Below, piece by piece: positions 11,985 through 23,644 of a stretch of DNA of 64,000 bases. Below the pieces are notes generated by a model. The model ran no database searches. It was not told where the DNA came from and saw only the letters and a program-made list of their open reading frames with translations. This stretch comes from Thermothelomyces thermophilus ATCC 42464 (lineage: Eukaryota > Ascomycota > Sordariomycetes > Sordariales > Chaetomiaceae), in assembly GCF_000226095.1 (NCBI RefSeq), contig NC_016472.1, positions 7,316,001 through 7,380,000 of the forward strand, written 5' to 3'. Numbering within the stretch: position 1 is the stretch's first letter; the number at the start of each line of letters is the position of its first letter. Both the position numbers and the translations under genes were made by a program.

Positions 11985-12655
11985 AAGTATGCTACTGCTG
12001 TTTACGGTGTAGTGTCCTAATGGTGGTGCCGTAAACTGGCACTTTTTGCTTTCACAGAAACCTATGCAGACCCTAGAACTCCCCTGTTCCGATTCCATCC
12101 AGCTCCCGCCTTTGTCCACTTGGGATTGTCCCTCTCCCACGGCAGGGAAAGAGGGGGACCCATTTCCAAAGACAGGTCAGGCTATGCCTGATCTGGATGC
12201 CTTTGCTGGGCTGGACTCTGTGCTCGTCGTCCAAGGGCCTGCTCAGCTCAGAGAGTGGTTAGATACACTCCCCTCCCTCGCTCCGCTCACAAAGAAAAGA
12301 ATCCCCCCCCGGAGGGCTGCCACATCCTCCCTCTCGAAAACCAAGTTCTCGGTATTTTTTTTCTCTTGAAATTGTGCGCAAGAATCCTCGCGCTAGCACA
12401 GAGGCAAGTTTATCTTGGCGGACGCTGGATGAGAAAGGCCCATCACTCCCGCTCAGTCAGGACGCCAGGAGTGAGGGAAACACTCCACTTCAAACCCTCC
12501 CCGGTTTGAGGATCTGAGAATGCCCAAACCTGGATAAGTGCTAATTGTGTGCGAGGGAAACGGCTTTCCAGCAAGAAGAAGGCTTGGGTGGTTCCTTCCC
12601 GCGATTGCCCATCCACTAGCCAACCTGAACTCGAACCCGACCTGCAGTAGTGTAG

Positions 12656-12660
<5 letters not shown>

Positions 12661-12705
<45 letters not shown>
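12661..12705. repeat. A45 homopolymer
   Basis: A run of 45 adenines lies in the spacer upstream of the C2H2 factor gene, with no neighbouring coding frame. Confidence 0.95.
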
Positions 12706-12709
<4 letters not shown>

Positions 12710-13284
12710 GGGAAAGGAAAAGAAAACAAAAAAGACTCAACCGGGGGCACGAGTAGCCCTTGTCGAACGGAGTACTCCTTCTCGCCATTGACCAGGCAGC
12801 GCAGTGGGCAGGTAGAGATGTATCGCAGCTTCCACTCACACACGGCTGGCACAGTGCCGGAGTAAGTTCAAGGCATCGCCCATTTGCTGCGCTCTTTCGC
12901 TCCTGCCTTCCTCTTCGCACATGTCCCAGTGGCAGTTGCCAATGTTACCAACACGCACCGGCGGCTCCTGAGACCCTAATTTCCAACCAGAAGGCAAAAA
13001 GAAACGGGGTGGCTCGCTCGTCTCCTAGGAGCCTTTCTCTCAGCCCTCCCGCGCTAGAGTCCAGATGGGCTCTAGTGTACTGGGATCTGCTCCCAAGACC
13101 AAGCCTTCCCTCGCCCTGTCCCGAACTTACCCCCCCCCCCCCCCTTCTGCTGAGGGACAAAGCGAGAAGGCACGAGGCACGAGGGGCGCAACCCCAGGCG
13201 CCCCAAGTACCGACACCCCAGTTCTACCGGAAGAGCTCTCTCAACCCGAAAATCAGAGACAAGGAACGAGGAGCCGTCACCGGC

Positions 13285-13298
13285 CTACACTAGTGTAG
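13285..13298. repeat. 14-nt palindrome CTACACTAGTGTAG
   Basis: This is a perfect palindrome. Partial copies (CACTAGTGTAG, GCTAGTGTAGTGTAG, CCTAGTGTAG) recur in spacers at about 56277, 55784 and 9544. It is a second short motif family, distinct from the GTATGTACATAC family. Confidence 0.85.
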
Positions 13299-14005
13299 TT
13301 AGTTAACTGCTCACACCCCCCGGTGCCCCCAAACACTCAGTGCCGGCAGCTCCCCGAACCTGACAGCTCCCAGCCAGCATCCAATAATTGGGGGCGTCAT
13401 ATTTCGGACAGTGATCGACACTCCACATCTTGTTCGCCAACGAGCCCAAACATCCCGTATGTACAACACATGTCCGTTCAGAGCGTGACCCTGTGGGCTT
13501 CTCAAAACCTTAAAAGTTGTGCGGCCCCTCCTCCCTTGGATGGCGGCTCACCCGACGTTGTGGCTTCAGCCAGCTTGAGCCTTGACTGCACTGTTCCCAC
13601 CCGCTCTCTCAACAGCGGGCTTGTCCTCCAACCGAACCAAGCCCACAACGGTTAACTAGGCGTTGAGAGGGCGCTTTATGTTCGGAGGCACTTGACAGAT
13701 CGCCCGGACCCGAGATTCCTCCAAGCTCCCTTCAAGACAGCTACGGCAACACCAACAACCCCTCCAGCTTCTTCGGCTCTACAGTCCCCCGAGAGGACGC
13801 CCACCGGCGAGGTTTGGAACGACACTGATCGATCAGAGGGGTTCGAGTTTCCCCCTTCCCGCCCTGCCGATCCATCGTCCGCCAATCTTGCCGCTCAAAG
13901 CCGTACCGTTTTCAGCTGAAGCACGATTATGGGAGCCTCGACCGTTGCCTCCCAGCGGCCGCTCCCACCCCCGGAGACTCAAAGTACGCGACCTCTTCCA
14001 CAACC

Positions 14006-15443
14006 ATGGCCACCATGCCAGACAACAGTCGTTTAGGAGCCCCCTCAGGGTCTCCTTCGACGAACACTGATTCCCGGGGGACATTCGTAACTCCTCCCTC
14101 TATCCCTGCCTCCTCGCGCTACAATGCCAACGCCACAGAGACCTCATCAACCCCTTCAAGCCACAGTGTTCTGACCCTTTCAGGAGTAGTGTCTGACGGT
14201 TTTCCTCCGCCGGGCGCTCACGCGAGCAGCCCGCACACGTCCCAAGCGGGAGGACCGCTCTATTACTCTGGCCACATGACGGGCTCTTGGCCAACCCCGG
14301 GGTTGTCACAGTCCTCCGCGTACACGTACGGGAGTTCCGGATCCGGATCCTCTGGCTCCGGTCCGCTCGCTCAACCCCCGTATAGCCGAACGCCGACGTC
14401 GTACGGTTCAGCACCGTCGCCCTCCCACCACCACTTTCCCAGCCGCGCCACCTCGTCGGCCCAGAGCCCAGAGAGCTTACCAGCATCGCAATCATACCAA
14501 GATCAGCAAGCTTTCTCCGGCCCGATAGGGGTCGGAGGAGGGGGGAATGGCGGCGGAAATCTCGGTTCGCCGCTCAGCCCGCAAGGGGGAAATCAACCAG
14601 GGCTTGCACAGCCCATCCTCGGAAATCCGGCGCCGAATACCACTCGTCAAGCAGGGCCGGGACCAAACGCAGGAGGAGGGCCAGTCGCAGCGCAAGATGG
14701 GAGCTCTTACCGTCCACCGCCGACACCGAGCGGCTACTACCCACACACTTCGTACTCCCCGCCAGGAACGCAACCATCACCTACCACAAGCGCTTCCTCC
14801 GCGACTGCTCCAGGCTCGATCTCCCGAGGGCCTTCCTCTGTTCCTGCAATGACCCCACCGTTACAATATTCCAGCGGCCGCGCAAACTCGGTCCCGTCAG
14901 TACCATCGTATTCATATAACGCCGGTCCGGTTCTCAGCAACATGCATCACCCCGGTGCGCCTTTGGCGATGGTCGGCAGCATGTCGGGGCTTTCCAGCTA
15001 CAGCAGCCATCATCCGGGCTTGTCTCCTCACCATCCTCACCCCCTCTATGTTCACCATCCGGGAGGTCCACCGCCACAGTCAGAGCGGCCCTTTAAATGC
15101 AACGAATGTCAGCAGGCTTTCAACAGAAATCATGACCTGAAGAGGCATCAGCGGATACACCTGGCCGTCAAGCCGTTTGGATGTGGCGATTGTGAGAAGA
15201 GGTTCTCTAGGAAAGACGCGCTCAAGGTAAGTCCGAGAGTAATCTCAAAACCACTTTCTAACTTAACACTTGCTGATGTTCATCCAGCGTCACAGGCTTG
15301 TCAAGGGATGTGGTGGCACATCACCACCGAGTGCGGCCGGCGCTGCTACGGGCGGTGGTAACGAAAGGACCTTAGAGGACCGTGGTCGTCTGGCGAGCGG
15401 TGACAAAAATTGTGGTCCAGGATCAGTAAAGAAGGAACGATGA
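14006..15443 (+). CDS. C2H2 zinc-finger transcription factor
   Basis: Exons are 14006-15226 and 15288-15443, giving 458 aa. The intron (61 bp, GTAAGT..CAG, branch CTAAC) is phase 0. The ATG at 14006 is preceded by CAACC, a good fungal start context; a second in-frame ATG lies at 14015. Residues 1-355 are Ser/Pro/Gly/His-rich and disordered, as in many fungal activators. Finger 1 is C365-X2-C368-X12-H381-X3-H385. Finger 2 is C393-X2-C396-X12-H409 and is completed only by splicing, its last zinc ligand apparently being C415 (C2HC form). The RNHDLKRH helix in finger 1 and the RKDALKRH helix in finger 2 resemble the last two fingers of the yeast Swi5/Ace2 class. I assign a DNA-binding regulator but no named orthologue. 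About 8.5 kb of upstream spacer suggests complex control, which is inference. Confidence 0.88.
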
Positions 15444-15701
15444 GTGAGGGTACCCGGCCGGGTCAAAGACGCGGCTAGCTTTAGATTCGCTAGCCGCGGC
15501 GCGCCCTGAGAGGCGATTCAAACGAACTCTGGTCTCTACAACTTTTGGCCTCAAGAATAAGCGGCCGACATATCCGGTTCTTTTTACGGCGTTGAGGGAA
15601 AATTGGGCAAGCTTGGGTTTTGGGAAAGAAAGTGGGAGGACGGACCCCGGGACATGGGAGTCTCTACGTGTCTTTGCAATCGAACCTGAGATTTTTTTTC
15701 T

Positions 15702-15735
15702 TTTTTTTTTTTTTTTTTTGGGGGGGGGGGGGGGG
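15702..15735. repeat. T-run joined to G16 homopolymer
   Basis: About 18 thymines (15702-15719) run directly into 16 guanines (15720-15735). It lies downstream of the C2H2 gene and outside coding sequence. Confidence 0.9.
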
Positions 15736-16584
15736 CAAGGGAAACAAGCCGAAAGGAAGAGGAATCACAGGTCGAATGTTTGGTTGGGATTGGACAAGAC
15801 GGTCGGGTCATAGTGAAGATGTGAGCGAGAAATTGGCAGTATCGTCACTGGGCTTGGGTGTTCTTTTGTCGTCTCTTTCCCACTCTCAAGGTGTGTTAAT
15901 TGTGTTTTGGCCTGGTCATGTTGATACCACTCTGTTCTTGTTAGTTGTTGAACTCGTGTCATCTTCTCTGCTAGCCCGGCATGTCGCGTCATCCCTCTTG
16001 TTGACTTATTGGTTCATTTCGCAATTAGATAACAATTAATGTTTTAGATCGCGGGATACTTCACATGGACAATCAGTTGTATGCGCCCGTTGGCAGTACA
16101 TACACGAGCAGAGCAAGCAAGCAAACCCGTACGGTGGTCTAGTGGCTTTTTCGAAGATTGGAGGTACTCTACGTCGAGAAAAGTCCGCAAAACAAAGAGC
16201 GGGCTGATACACTGAACAACATCAAACGCACCTTCGCGTCTCTCCTTGGGCCATACCAAGCTGATGGCTCGCTCTTGTGCAAGATTTAGTGCAGCCATGC
16301 ATGTACATACAACATTTCCCCCCCCCCCCTCTCCCCAACCCAACCAAGCTAACCATTTACGCACCAGGGTTCTGGAACACAGAAACTATCGGCTGGTCGG
16401 GCAACCACGGCAGGGAGACAGACAGCTGGAACGGGCGAGCCAAGAACACCCCCGTCCTCCAGACCAAGGGGAGAGCCGAACTTGAGGGAGGGGAGGGAAT
16501 GGGGGAGAAGGGGGCCGGGTACCGGACACAGCGCGCGCACTGCATACGAGAGAATCAGTCTCCTCTCCGAGAAGGAAAGGTGGT

Positions 16585-16630
16585 CTGTACTGTACTGTCC
16601 TGTCCTGTCCTGTACTGTACTGTACTGTAC
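16585..16630. repeat. Pentanucleotide repeat (CTGTA/CTGTC)9
   Basis: Nine tandem five-base units are arranged as two of CTGTA, three of CTGTC and four of CTGTA. This internal variant structure suggests unit-wise expansion. Confidence 0.93.
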
Positions 16631-19600
16631 TCAAAACCCCCAAGGCTGAGCTTCCCCCCCTCCTCTCCTCTGCCTCCCTCCCTCTCTCTCTCTTGCAGAC
16701 GGATCCTCCCTCCCTTTTGCAGATCAAGGCCGGGAAAGGGAGCAGGGGTGTGGGCAAAGGGTCTATCTGACCCGTAGTGTATGATGCAGCCCCCCCGGAA
16801 AAAAAAAGGAAGGGGGGAATGATGGGTGGTTTGTCTCTCTCTCCTCGAACGGGGTGGGCGCCAGCAGCGTGTGGCACGGCGTTCCCTCCGTGGGCCTGGC
16901 ACCACGACTTGCAGCTCAGCCTGCCCGGATCGGGAAACGAGGCGTTAGTTTGCTCTGTTGGCTTGCTTCCCGTGCAACCTCCTTTCCCCGAAGGGAAGCC
17001 TGGTGAAATTAATTTTTTTTGTTGGTTATGGGCGCGCAGAGGTTGTCTCTGGTGAGGATAGCCGCCGCACACCGCGTTGTGCTGGTGCCTGAGCCATGCA
17101 CATACATAGGTACGTGCATACGTATGTACATAGACACCACGTAGACTGTAGGCGGTGTATTCCGTACTTACGGTACTGAGGGCAGACGCACGCTCAGGAA
17201 ACCCGAGTCGTGTGTGAAACATTCCTGTATGTGGGCTATGCCGGCCACTACACTACCTGCCAGCCAGCCACATGGGGAGCCTTCTGCAGTGAGAACGGCT
17301 AGGCGTAGATCCGGAGAGCGCAGTCCCTGAAACTATTCACAGCTCAAGGCACACCCACCTTTCTTTTTGCCCAGGCCTCCAGGGATTGTGGGCTTTCACG
17401 GCACGCCTTTTCCAGGACGCAGAATGCAGGGTGAGAAGAGATGTGCGCCGCAGATCTAGGCTCGAGGATTCTCACTCGAGCACACCAATAAGAGGCTGGA
17501 GAGGAGGCCATGCTCTCCGCGGCATATATTCGCCAGCCGTGGGAGAGGGTGCTAAGGCGGGTTGAGAAAGTTGGCTACCGCCAAGAGCGCCAGTCACCTT
17601 GGATCCATGGGTTCAAGTGGGCTCAGCTGGGGGTACTGTTGTGGCGTGTCCGTCCATCAGAAGGAACCCACCTCACCTCGATGACAGGTTCGATTCGACC
17701 CGAGGAGATCCATAGTGACTCGACTTGTCCCTTTTGTCTTTAAGAAGATATGTAACCACCCGCGACCTGTGGCGACATTCAACAGGCCCTATGACGACAC
17801 AACAACCCAGATATCGCTCGTGTGTGATAGACATGTCGGGCGCCTCTGGTCTAGTTCAGATGGGGGAGGGAAGTGTCCCAGACCGTGGCTGTCGAATATC
17901 CTCGCTCCAGCAATGGCGGAATAGCTTCAAGGCCAATGCAGTCGTTGATAGCGTCACGGCTCTGCCCCAGGAGGATGGGTGATGTTACCGATGTCTCTGG
18001 TGTGGGCGCTGTCTAGGTTCACCGAAACTCCCTTGGATTGCTCCGTACTGTCATGGTAAGCCTGCACCGTGTAATTGCACGCTCGATGGTCGCAAAGCAG
18101 CCCTATAAAGCTGGTCAAGCTGCTCAAAAGAGTTTAATTGGGCTGGAAGAGGGGGGGAAGGGGGCGGGGGCGGTCTGAGGATGGGCAACCCGCGAAGAGA
18201 TGAGAAGTGGATGAAAGGACTCTTATTGGTGATCCTGTTAGTTCATAACAACAAGCGTAAGCGGAGTCGTTAACAAACGATGAGTATGACAAGCCTGAGG
18301 CATACTCCCGCAACGCGTTGCGCAGGGCTTGACGTCGAAATAGGCTCTCCGGGCTCCGGATCGTCGGGTCGGTTTGCGGGTGAGATCCCACAGCCGTGGC
18401 AGTTACGTGCGGGTTCGGGCTGTCGCAATATACACTCGACAGCATGCCCCTGCAGGCCGGCGTTTCTCTTGCGGCTCTCCTCGAGCCATCGTTTCCTCGG
18501 GAGAGCGAGCCCGCAGGCAGCCAGGCCGGAACGGGTACCCAAGCTTGTCGAATAGGAATACCGAGAGCAGATCTCCACCTCAAAACGGCGAATAAGGCGG
18601 CAGTGGATATGGATAAGGCACCTTATTAAACCCTAGGGCAATTCGCTATGTAGCGGTTCTGGAGCCTGCAGTTAGCGTACTATTCCGTACCTTACTTCGT
18701 AGGCGGTTTCGTTGGAATGGGAAGAAATTCTTTGGGCACCACAACACGGCAGGGCCAAACAAAGTTTCGACCGAGGAAAGATGTCATAGTGGGCAGAGAG
18801 GGATTGAAACTCTGGGTCAGAGAGATCACAGAAAACAGGAAGCCGGAGTACCTTGCTGGCTGGTTCTGGAAAAAGGCGAGAGCACTCTGCGTGTGACCAT
18901 GGGCAAGAGTGAGCGGGACGCTTTCCGGGAGCGAGGGCGTTTGCTCTCGATGTTCCCAAGCGGATACCTACTACTGGTATTAACATACTGCTGCTACGAG
19001 AGTACTAAGTATGGGGTTCTGCAAGCGCCCCCAGTGCCAGCGGCGCTTGCCGGGTACGAGTGCCTGGGTGGCTTGTGGGCCTGCCGAAAATCATCACCCC
19101 TGACCTGCCTGCGAGGAAGCAACAAAATTGCCGTGGGCTTGTTGCGATTCTAGCTGCGGCTTTGCAACGCCATTTTATCACTCTCACAAGACATGTTGTG
19201 TTAGGGCACATGCATGTACAGCACTTCTGTGTATGCACATCAAGACAGAATTCCAGACCATGGTTAGGGTGCCATCAATGCAAAGGGGCTCCTTGGGAAA
19301 CTTGCTCACCTCTGGATGGGGCAATGCTGGCCCGCGCATCCCGCGCCGCATTTGAGCAAGTTTCCCAGACAAGCCTGCCGCTCGGCAAAGTACATTTACC
19401 ATGAGTGCGTCCAACTGATCTGCTTCATGAACTCCGGCTTGTCGTATCTCCCGGTTTCATGTCCAATCCCGCCCTTCTCTGGAACAAATAGATCTTATTT
19501 AATGATACACCCTGCGCCGCGACACATCGACAATTAGCAGCAGGAGAGGTCTAGAGGTCTACTCTCTGAGGGGTGTTCACCTCACGGAAACATCCCCACG

Positions 19601-19703
19601 CCCGAAGGTCTCGTCTCTTAACAAAAGAGGTTGACCCGGGGAGCTTTTCGACTCGCGCCATCCACGAAAGATCAAGTCCGGCGACGACCAATCACAAACC
19701 AAG

Positions 19704-20254
19704 ATGGACCCGTACCGGCTCTACACAAGGCACACGCACGACATGGAAGGCATGGAGGGCATGGAAGGCAGCGGCATGGACATGAGCGACGGCAGCAGCA
19801 GCGCCAGCAGCGGCGGGGGCCACTCGACCGTCTTCCGGAACTCCATGACGGCGCCCCTCTTCTCGGCCGCCTGGACGCCCAGCAGCACGGGCACGTACGC
19901 GGCGACGTGCATCTTCCTGATCGTGCTGGCGGCGCTGCTGCGCGGCCTGCTGGCGCTGCGGTCGTGGCAGGAGCGGCGCTGGCTCGACGCCGAGCTCGAC
20001 CGCCGCTACGTCGTCGTCAACGGCAAGGCGCCCCTGGCCGAGAGGCTCAGCCGCGACTCGCTGGCCAAGAACATGACCATGGTGCTGAGCGAGAACGGCG
20101 TCGAGGAGAACGTGCTGGTCGTCCGGAACCGCGCCGCCGGCGAACGCCCGCGCCCCTGGAGGCTCACCGTCGAACCCGTCCGCGCGTTGATGGATACGGT
20201 CGTGGTGGGAGTCGGCTATTTGCTGTGAGTTTTCTTTCTTTCCTTTTCTCTCTC

Positions 20255-20311
<57 letters not shown>

Positions 20312-20485
20312 CCCGCATCGTTCCTCATCCCCCTTGATGGCACACAGACCCGCGCAGCTAACCGGAATTCCCTTAGCATGTTGGCAGTCATGACCATGAA
20401 TGTCGGATACTTCCTGTCGGTCCTCGGTGGGACTTTCCTCGGCAGCCTCCTTGTAGGGAGGTTTATTCCGGTTGTGGAACATTAG
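19704..20485 (+). CDS. Ctr-family copper transporter (Ctr2-like)
   Basis: Exons are 19704-20224 and 20377-20485, giving 209 aa. The donor is GTGAGT at 20225, the acceptor TTAG at 20376, and AGCTAAC is a good branch site; the join is phase 2 and restores the third-helix region. Ctr proteins are trimeric channels that import Cu(I) at the plasma membrane or release it from the vacuole. The N-terminus has Met-rich MEGMEGMEG and MDM motifs typical of copper capture. TM1 is about residues 63-84. TM2 contains the MxxxM selectivity motif (M175, M179), and TM3 the GxxxG packing motif (G192, G196). Length and the weak Met motifs fit the low-affinity Ctr2 type better than high-affinity Ctr1, but location is not decided by sequence. 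The intron holds a T53 tract. Confidence 0.9.
20259..20311. repeat. T53 homopolymer inside the copper-transporter intron
   Basis: Fifty-three consecutive thymines lie within the 152-bp intron (20225-20376), between the donor and the branch site. They make up about a third of the intron. Confidence 0.95.
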
Positions 20486-23069
20486 ATGGGCATTGGATAG
20501 CCCTCGAAGAACAACATGAACTACTTTCTGAATCATGGCATTGCGAGCAAAGGAGTTACGGTTACGGGTCTAATGGGTCGGGTTTCTGTTTTTTTCAGGT
20601 TTTTTTTTTTCTGTTGCCGTTTCCTTTTCAATCTACCTCCACATGCTTCCGCCAGCTATTTTGATCCGCCTTTCCTCTCGCTCGCGACCTCCTTCATGCT
20701 GGTGATGTGGTGAGGCTTGCAAAGTTTTAGAGCCCAGCTTCCGACTCCATTCATTCTGGCGGTGGGATGGCAACAAGTGATCCGTACTGCGAGCTACGAG
20801 CACGTCGGGCAGCCGAAACCGTGCTGGCGCAGAAACTTGCTCAAACCCACGCAGCCGAGGAGGCATGATCCCCGCCCCCTGCCCCGCATCCGGTGCCAAG
20901 CCGGGTAGCGGAACCGACGGCAGTTCCGGCTCCGGCCTGTGGTTTCTTCCGTGAACTAAAACAGAGAGAACAGGACCGAACAAAAAAACGGACCTTCCCC
21001 GTCTGCCGGTGTCCCAAATTTCGGTTGCCCGATCCCGGGCTAGTTGGTCCTCAAGGTCCGCTTGAACCTCGCTTCTGTAACTTGAAGAATTGTACATACA
21101 TACAATATGCATCATACGTATGCCACCAAATGCTCGTCCCAAGAATATACACTCCTTCCACGTCCCCGAGAGGTGACGTGCAGAGTGCAAGCCACATGCG
21201 AAGGTGCCATCGGATTGTGCATTGGGATGGACTACGCAGAGGCACGGCACTGATTGCTCGAGTCTGCGTTCCCCCTCCGAAAAATATGTCCCCTGCTGAA
21301 TCATCCAGGGGTGGCTAAGGTATGGGTTCTCAGTTTCGCCTTTCAGGAGTCTCGAATCCGGAAGTGGCGTTGTGTCCGTATCTTCTTTCACCAAACAGCC
21401 AGTATAGTCGAAGCACACATGCTTCAGATAAGGGGAAAATGAAGACAAGGTTGGGACACACGACATCTCGACTGTCGCCCGGGAAGGTGTTTTTGGGTGG
21501 ACCTGTCAGCTAAAGTGGCAGCTGACCGAAAGGTCTTGGGGTTGCCGTGATTCCTAACCCTCGTATTACGGGAGGGCGAGAACCACTCAACACCGACACT
21601 TCGGGACGGAAACGGAGATGCCAGCGGCGTAGCGAGACAAGCTCCTGCCCGGAGCGGGACGAGATCGCCTCGAAGGAAGCAGATGCTGCATTCAGAAACA
21701 CCAAGGGGATGCCCTCTTCCCTCCCCCCCCCTTTTTCGTGGGTGAACCGGCAATACGCCCCGCGGGCGAGGGCGACGGGTTCGCGAGCTGCTTGTGAATC
21801 AGGTCACAGCAACCGCGCGGCGGCCACCCCACTCTCTAGTGCTTGAGTACGCAGACCTTGGGTTTTGGTATGCCACATGGGTCACCTGTATCGCCTCTCC
21901 CGTAGCCAAGGCAGGGACTTGCTCTCTTTCCTCCCTTCCTCCCTCTTCCATTTCCACCACCTTCTTTCCCTCGATAGGTCACACACACACAGAAAAAAAA
22001 GCATGAGGCGCCTACCATCAGTCACTCAAAACCAATTGGGTTCGTGCTTGCACGCAAGCGACCGTCGGAGGTCAGGTCCAGGTCACAGGCTCAGAACGAT
22101 GAACCAAGCCTGGCCTAAACGTCAAAGCAATCAGTCCCGGTCGTTGCCCGTATGAAATCCGTTAAGAGTCGGCAGATTCTCACTGGTTTTTGCTCTGTAG
22201 CGAAATAACTCTCCAGGTGCTCGGGGAAGGGCAGGGCGCTGTACAGATCTGCGACAGGTGCACAAAAGCCCCATATCGCCCATGGAGAGCGCGACGGAGT
22301 CGGCTCGTCGGAGATCTTGTCTGTCTCTTAAATCGGGACACTGCCATTTTCACATCCCTGATCAGGACGGTGACATCGTGATTAGCTTAGTGGGGGGTGG
22401 AGATAACGAAGAGTGAGAGTGTGCTATTTTATTGCCTCGAGAATCGTATCCAACGTCTTCCCAAACCGGAAGGCCAACTCCCGATCAGGAAATAACTCCA
22501 TCTGTGTAAGTGATCAGTCGCCCTCAGCGGCACCGCGCGGAAACAACTGATCTGGGGGAGGGCCAAACGGCATGGCCGCCGGCGGCGCCTCGCTTGCATC
22601 GGAGAGCAACCACACGATATTTAGTGATTCGATGCGCTTCTGGCGGCCTATCAAGCGGGCAAGTCTTGGCTCAGCCACAGAGCCACCGCCGGCAGGCCTT
22701 ACTGTCTTACTGTGCTCCAGTAATTTCCAACGCTTGTTTGCCGCTTGACTGAACGCCGCATATAGAAAAAGAGCACTTTGGTGCTGTACATGGTCTCGCT
22801 GACATCAACATTGAGGCACAAAAAAGGCGTTGGGTGAAGAGATTATGGAAACGCGCAACTATCGTACATCTAGCTACGAACTCTCCCTTGTCACCTCCTC
22901 GTCGCCCGCCTCCTAAGGGGGTGTTGTTACTAGAAGCGATTGAAAAGGCGCAAAATATCAAAGGTGAAAATCAGCCAGTCGGCTCTGTTGGCCTCAACTC
23001 CCGATGCGGCGAGTGAGAAGGAAGAACATCGCTGGGGAAACCAATATTATTTCTTCGTCAGCCGTCTCC
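20486..23069. other. 2.6 kb spacer without a supported gene
   Basis: The stretch lies between the copper transporter and the possible decayed gene near mcm1. The longest minus-strand frame (20633-21466) has no recognisable domain and low-complexity content, so it is not called. A GTACATACATAC palindrome-family copy lies at about 21091. Confidence 0.6.
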
Positions 23070-23587
23070 ATGAGTAACCCTCGTCAAGTTCGTGGCATGG
23101 ATTCATCGTCGTCAACCGTCGTTGACTTCATCTCACTACCACAACCTCGAGAAACGCAACAACCTATAAGGGCAACCAACCCCGACAGCGCTTCACGCCC
23201 CGCTCCCAAACCACAAGCCCAAGCCGACGCCGTCATGTGCAATCCCAGCCCACCACCGGTCCGGTTGCTGATAAAACTGATATCTTGACTTCCAGCTTCG
23301 GCAAGCAAAGCGCCGCTCCTGCCCATCTCCGGATGGAGGATGAGCGACCCCTCAGCAAACCGAGATGATCTGCTGCGGCGAGGTTCACCCATCGCCTCAA
23401 AAGAGAGGTCGAGGAGGATGCGTTGCTGCTACCAGAAGCGAAAGCCGGAGGAGCCGTTGAAAAGATGGTGAAGAAGATGGAATAAGCAGCACACATCCCC
23501 AAAGAAACGCCGGACCAGACGAGCCTCGAAAGTACCGAGGCCTTCGACAAATGTCGACCGAAAATAGATGATTCACGAATGCATTAG
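23070..23587 (+). pseudogene. Possible decayed gene, interrupted by a frameshift and two stops
   Basis: A protein-like reading, rich in Glu and Lys, can be followed to a TAG at 23585-23587, only 57 bases from the mcm1 stop. The 5' part is open in a different frame (from the ATG at 23070), so a frameshift near 23180-23260 is needed. Two in-frame stops break the 3' part: TGA at 23366-23368 and TAA at 23483-23485. Each differs from a sense codon (CGA, CAA) by one C-to-T change. I recognise no family. An alternative is that this is simply the mcm1 3' flank with chance open frames; the minus strand also has a 105-codon frame here. Confidence 0.3.
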
Positions 23588-23644
23588 AGTATTGGGTATT
23601 TTGCGCGCGAGCTGAAGTCATGACAAAAGTTCACGTGCAGATGC

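Larger units (their letters stand above)
5498..14005. other. 8.5 kb gene-free spacer
   Basis: No open frame here has a recognisable domain or coding-like composition, and I could not join short frames through plausible introns. The stretch holds a (CAGT)10 tract, A40 and A45 homopolymers, C- and G-runs and many short palindromes of the GTATGTACATAC and CTACACTAGTGTAG types. The right end is the 5' region of the C2H2 factor, so part of it is probably its promoter and leader. A non-coding transcript cannot be excluded from sequence alone. Confidence 0.7.
15444..19703. other. 4.3 kb gene-poor spacer
   Basis: No coding gene is supported. The left part follows the C2H2 factor's stop and includes a T-run joined to G16 at about 15702-15735. 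A pentanucleotide repeat lies at 16585-16630. The open frames here are short or are long shadows of pyrimidine-rich DNA with no family resemblance. The last few hundred bases are the likely promoter and leader of the copper transporter. Confidence 0.65.

Noticed and set aside
16386-17222. Minus-strand frame of 278 codons
   Set aside because: Covers pyrimidine-rich and pentanucleotide repeat DNA; low complexity, no domain, no intron structure.
17680-17705. tRNA-like TTCGATT loop
   Set aside because: Flanking stem bases do not pair and no acceptor stem is found. No tRNA or 5S rRNA gene was recognised anywhere in the window.
20633-21466. Minus-strand frame of 277 codons
   Set aside because: No recognisable domain; includes intergenic palindromes. 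Could be revisited with RNA-seq.
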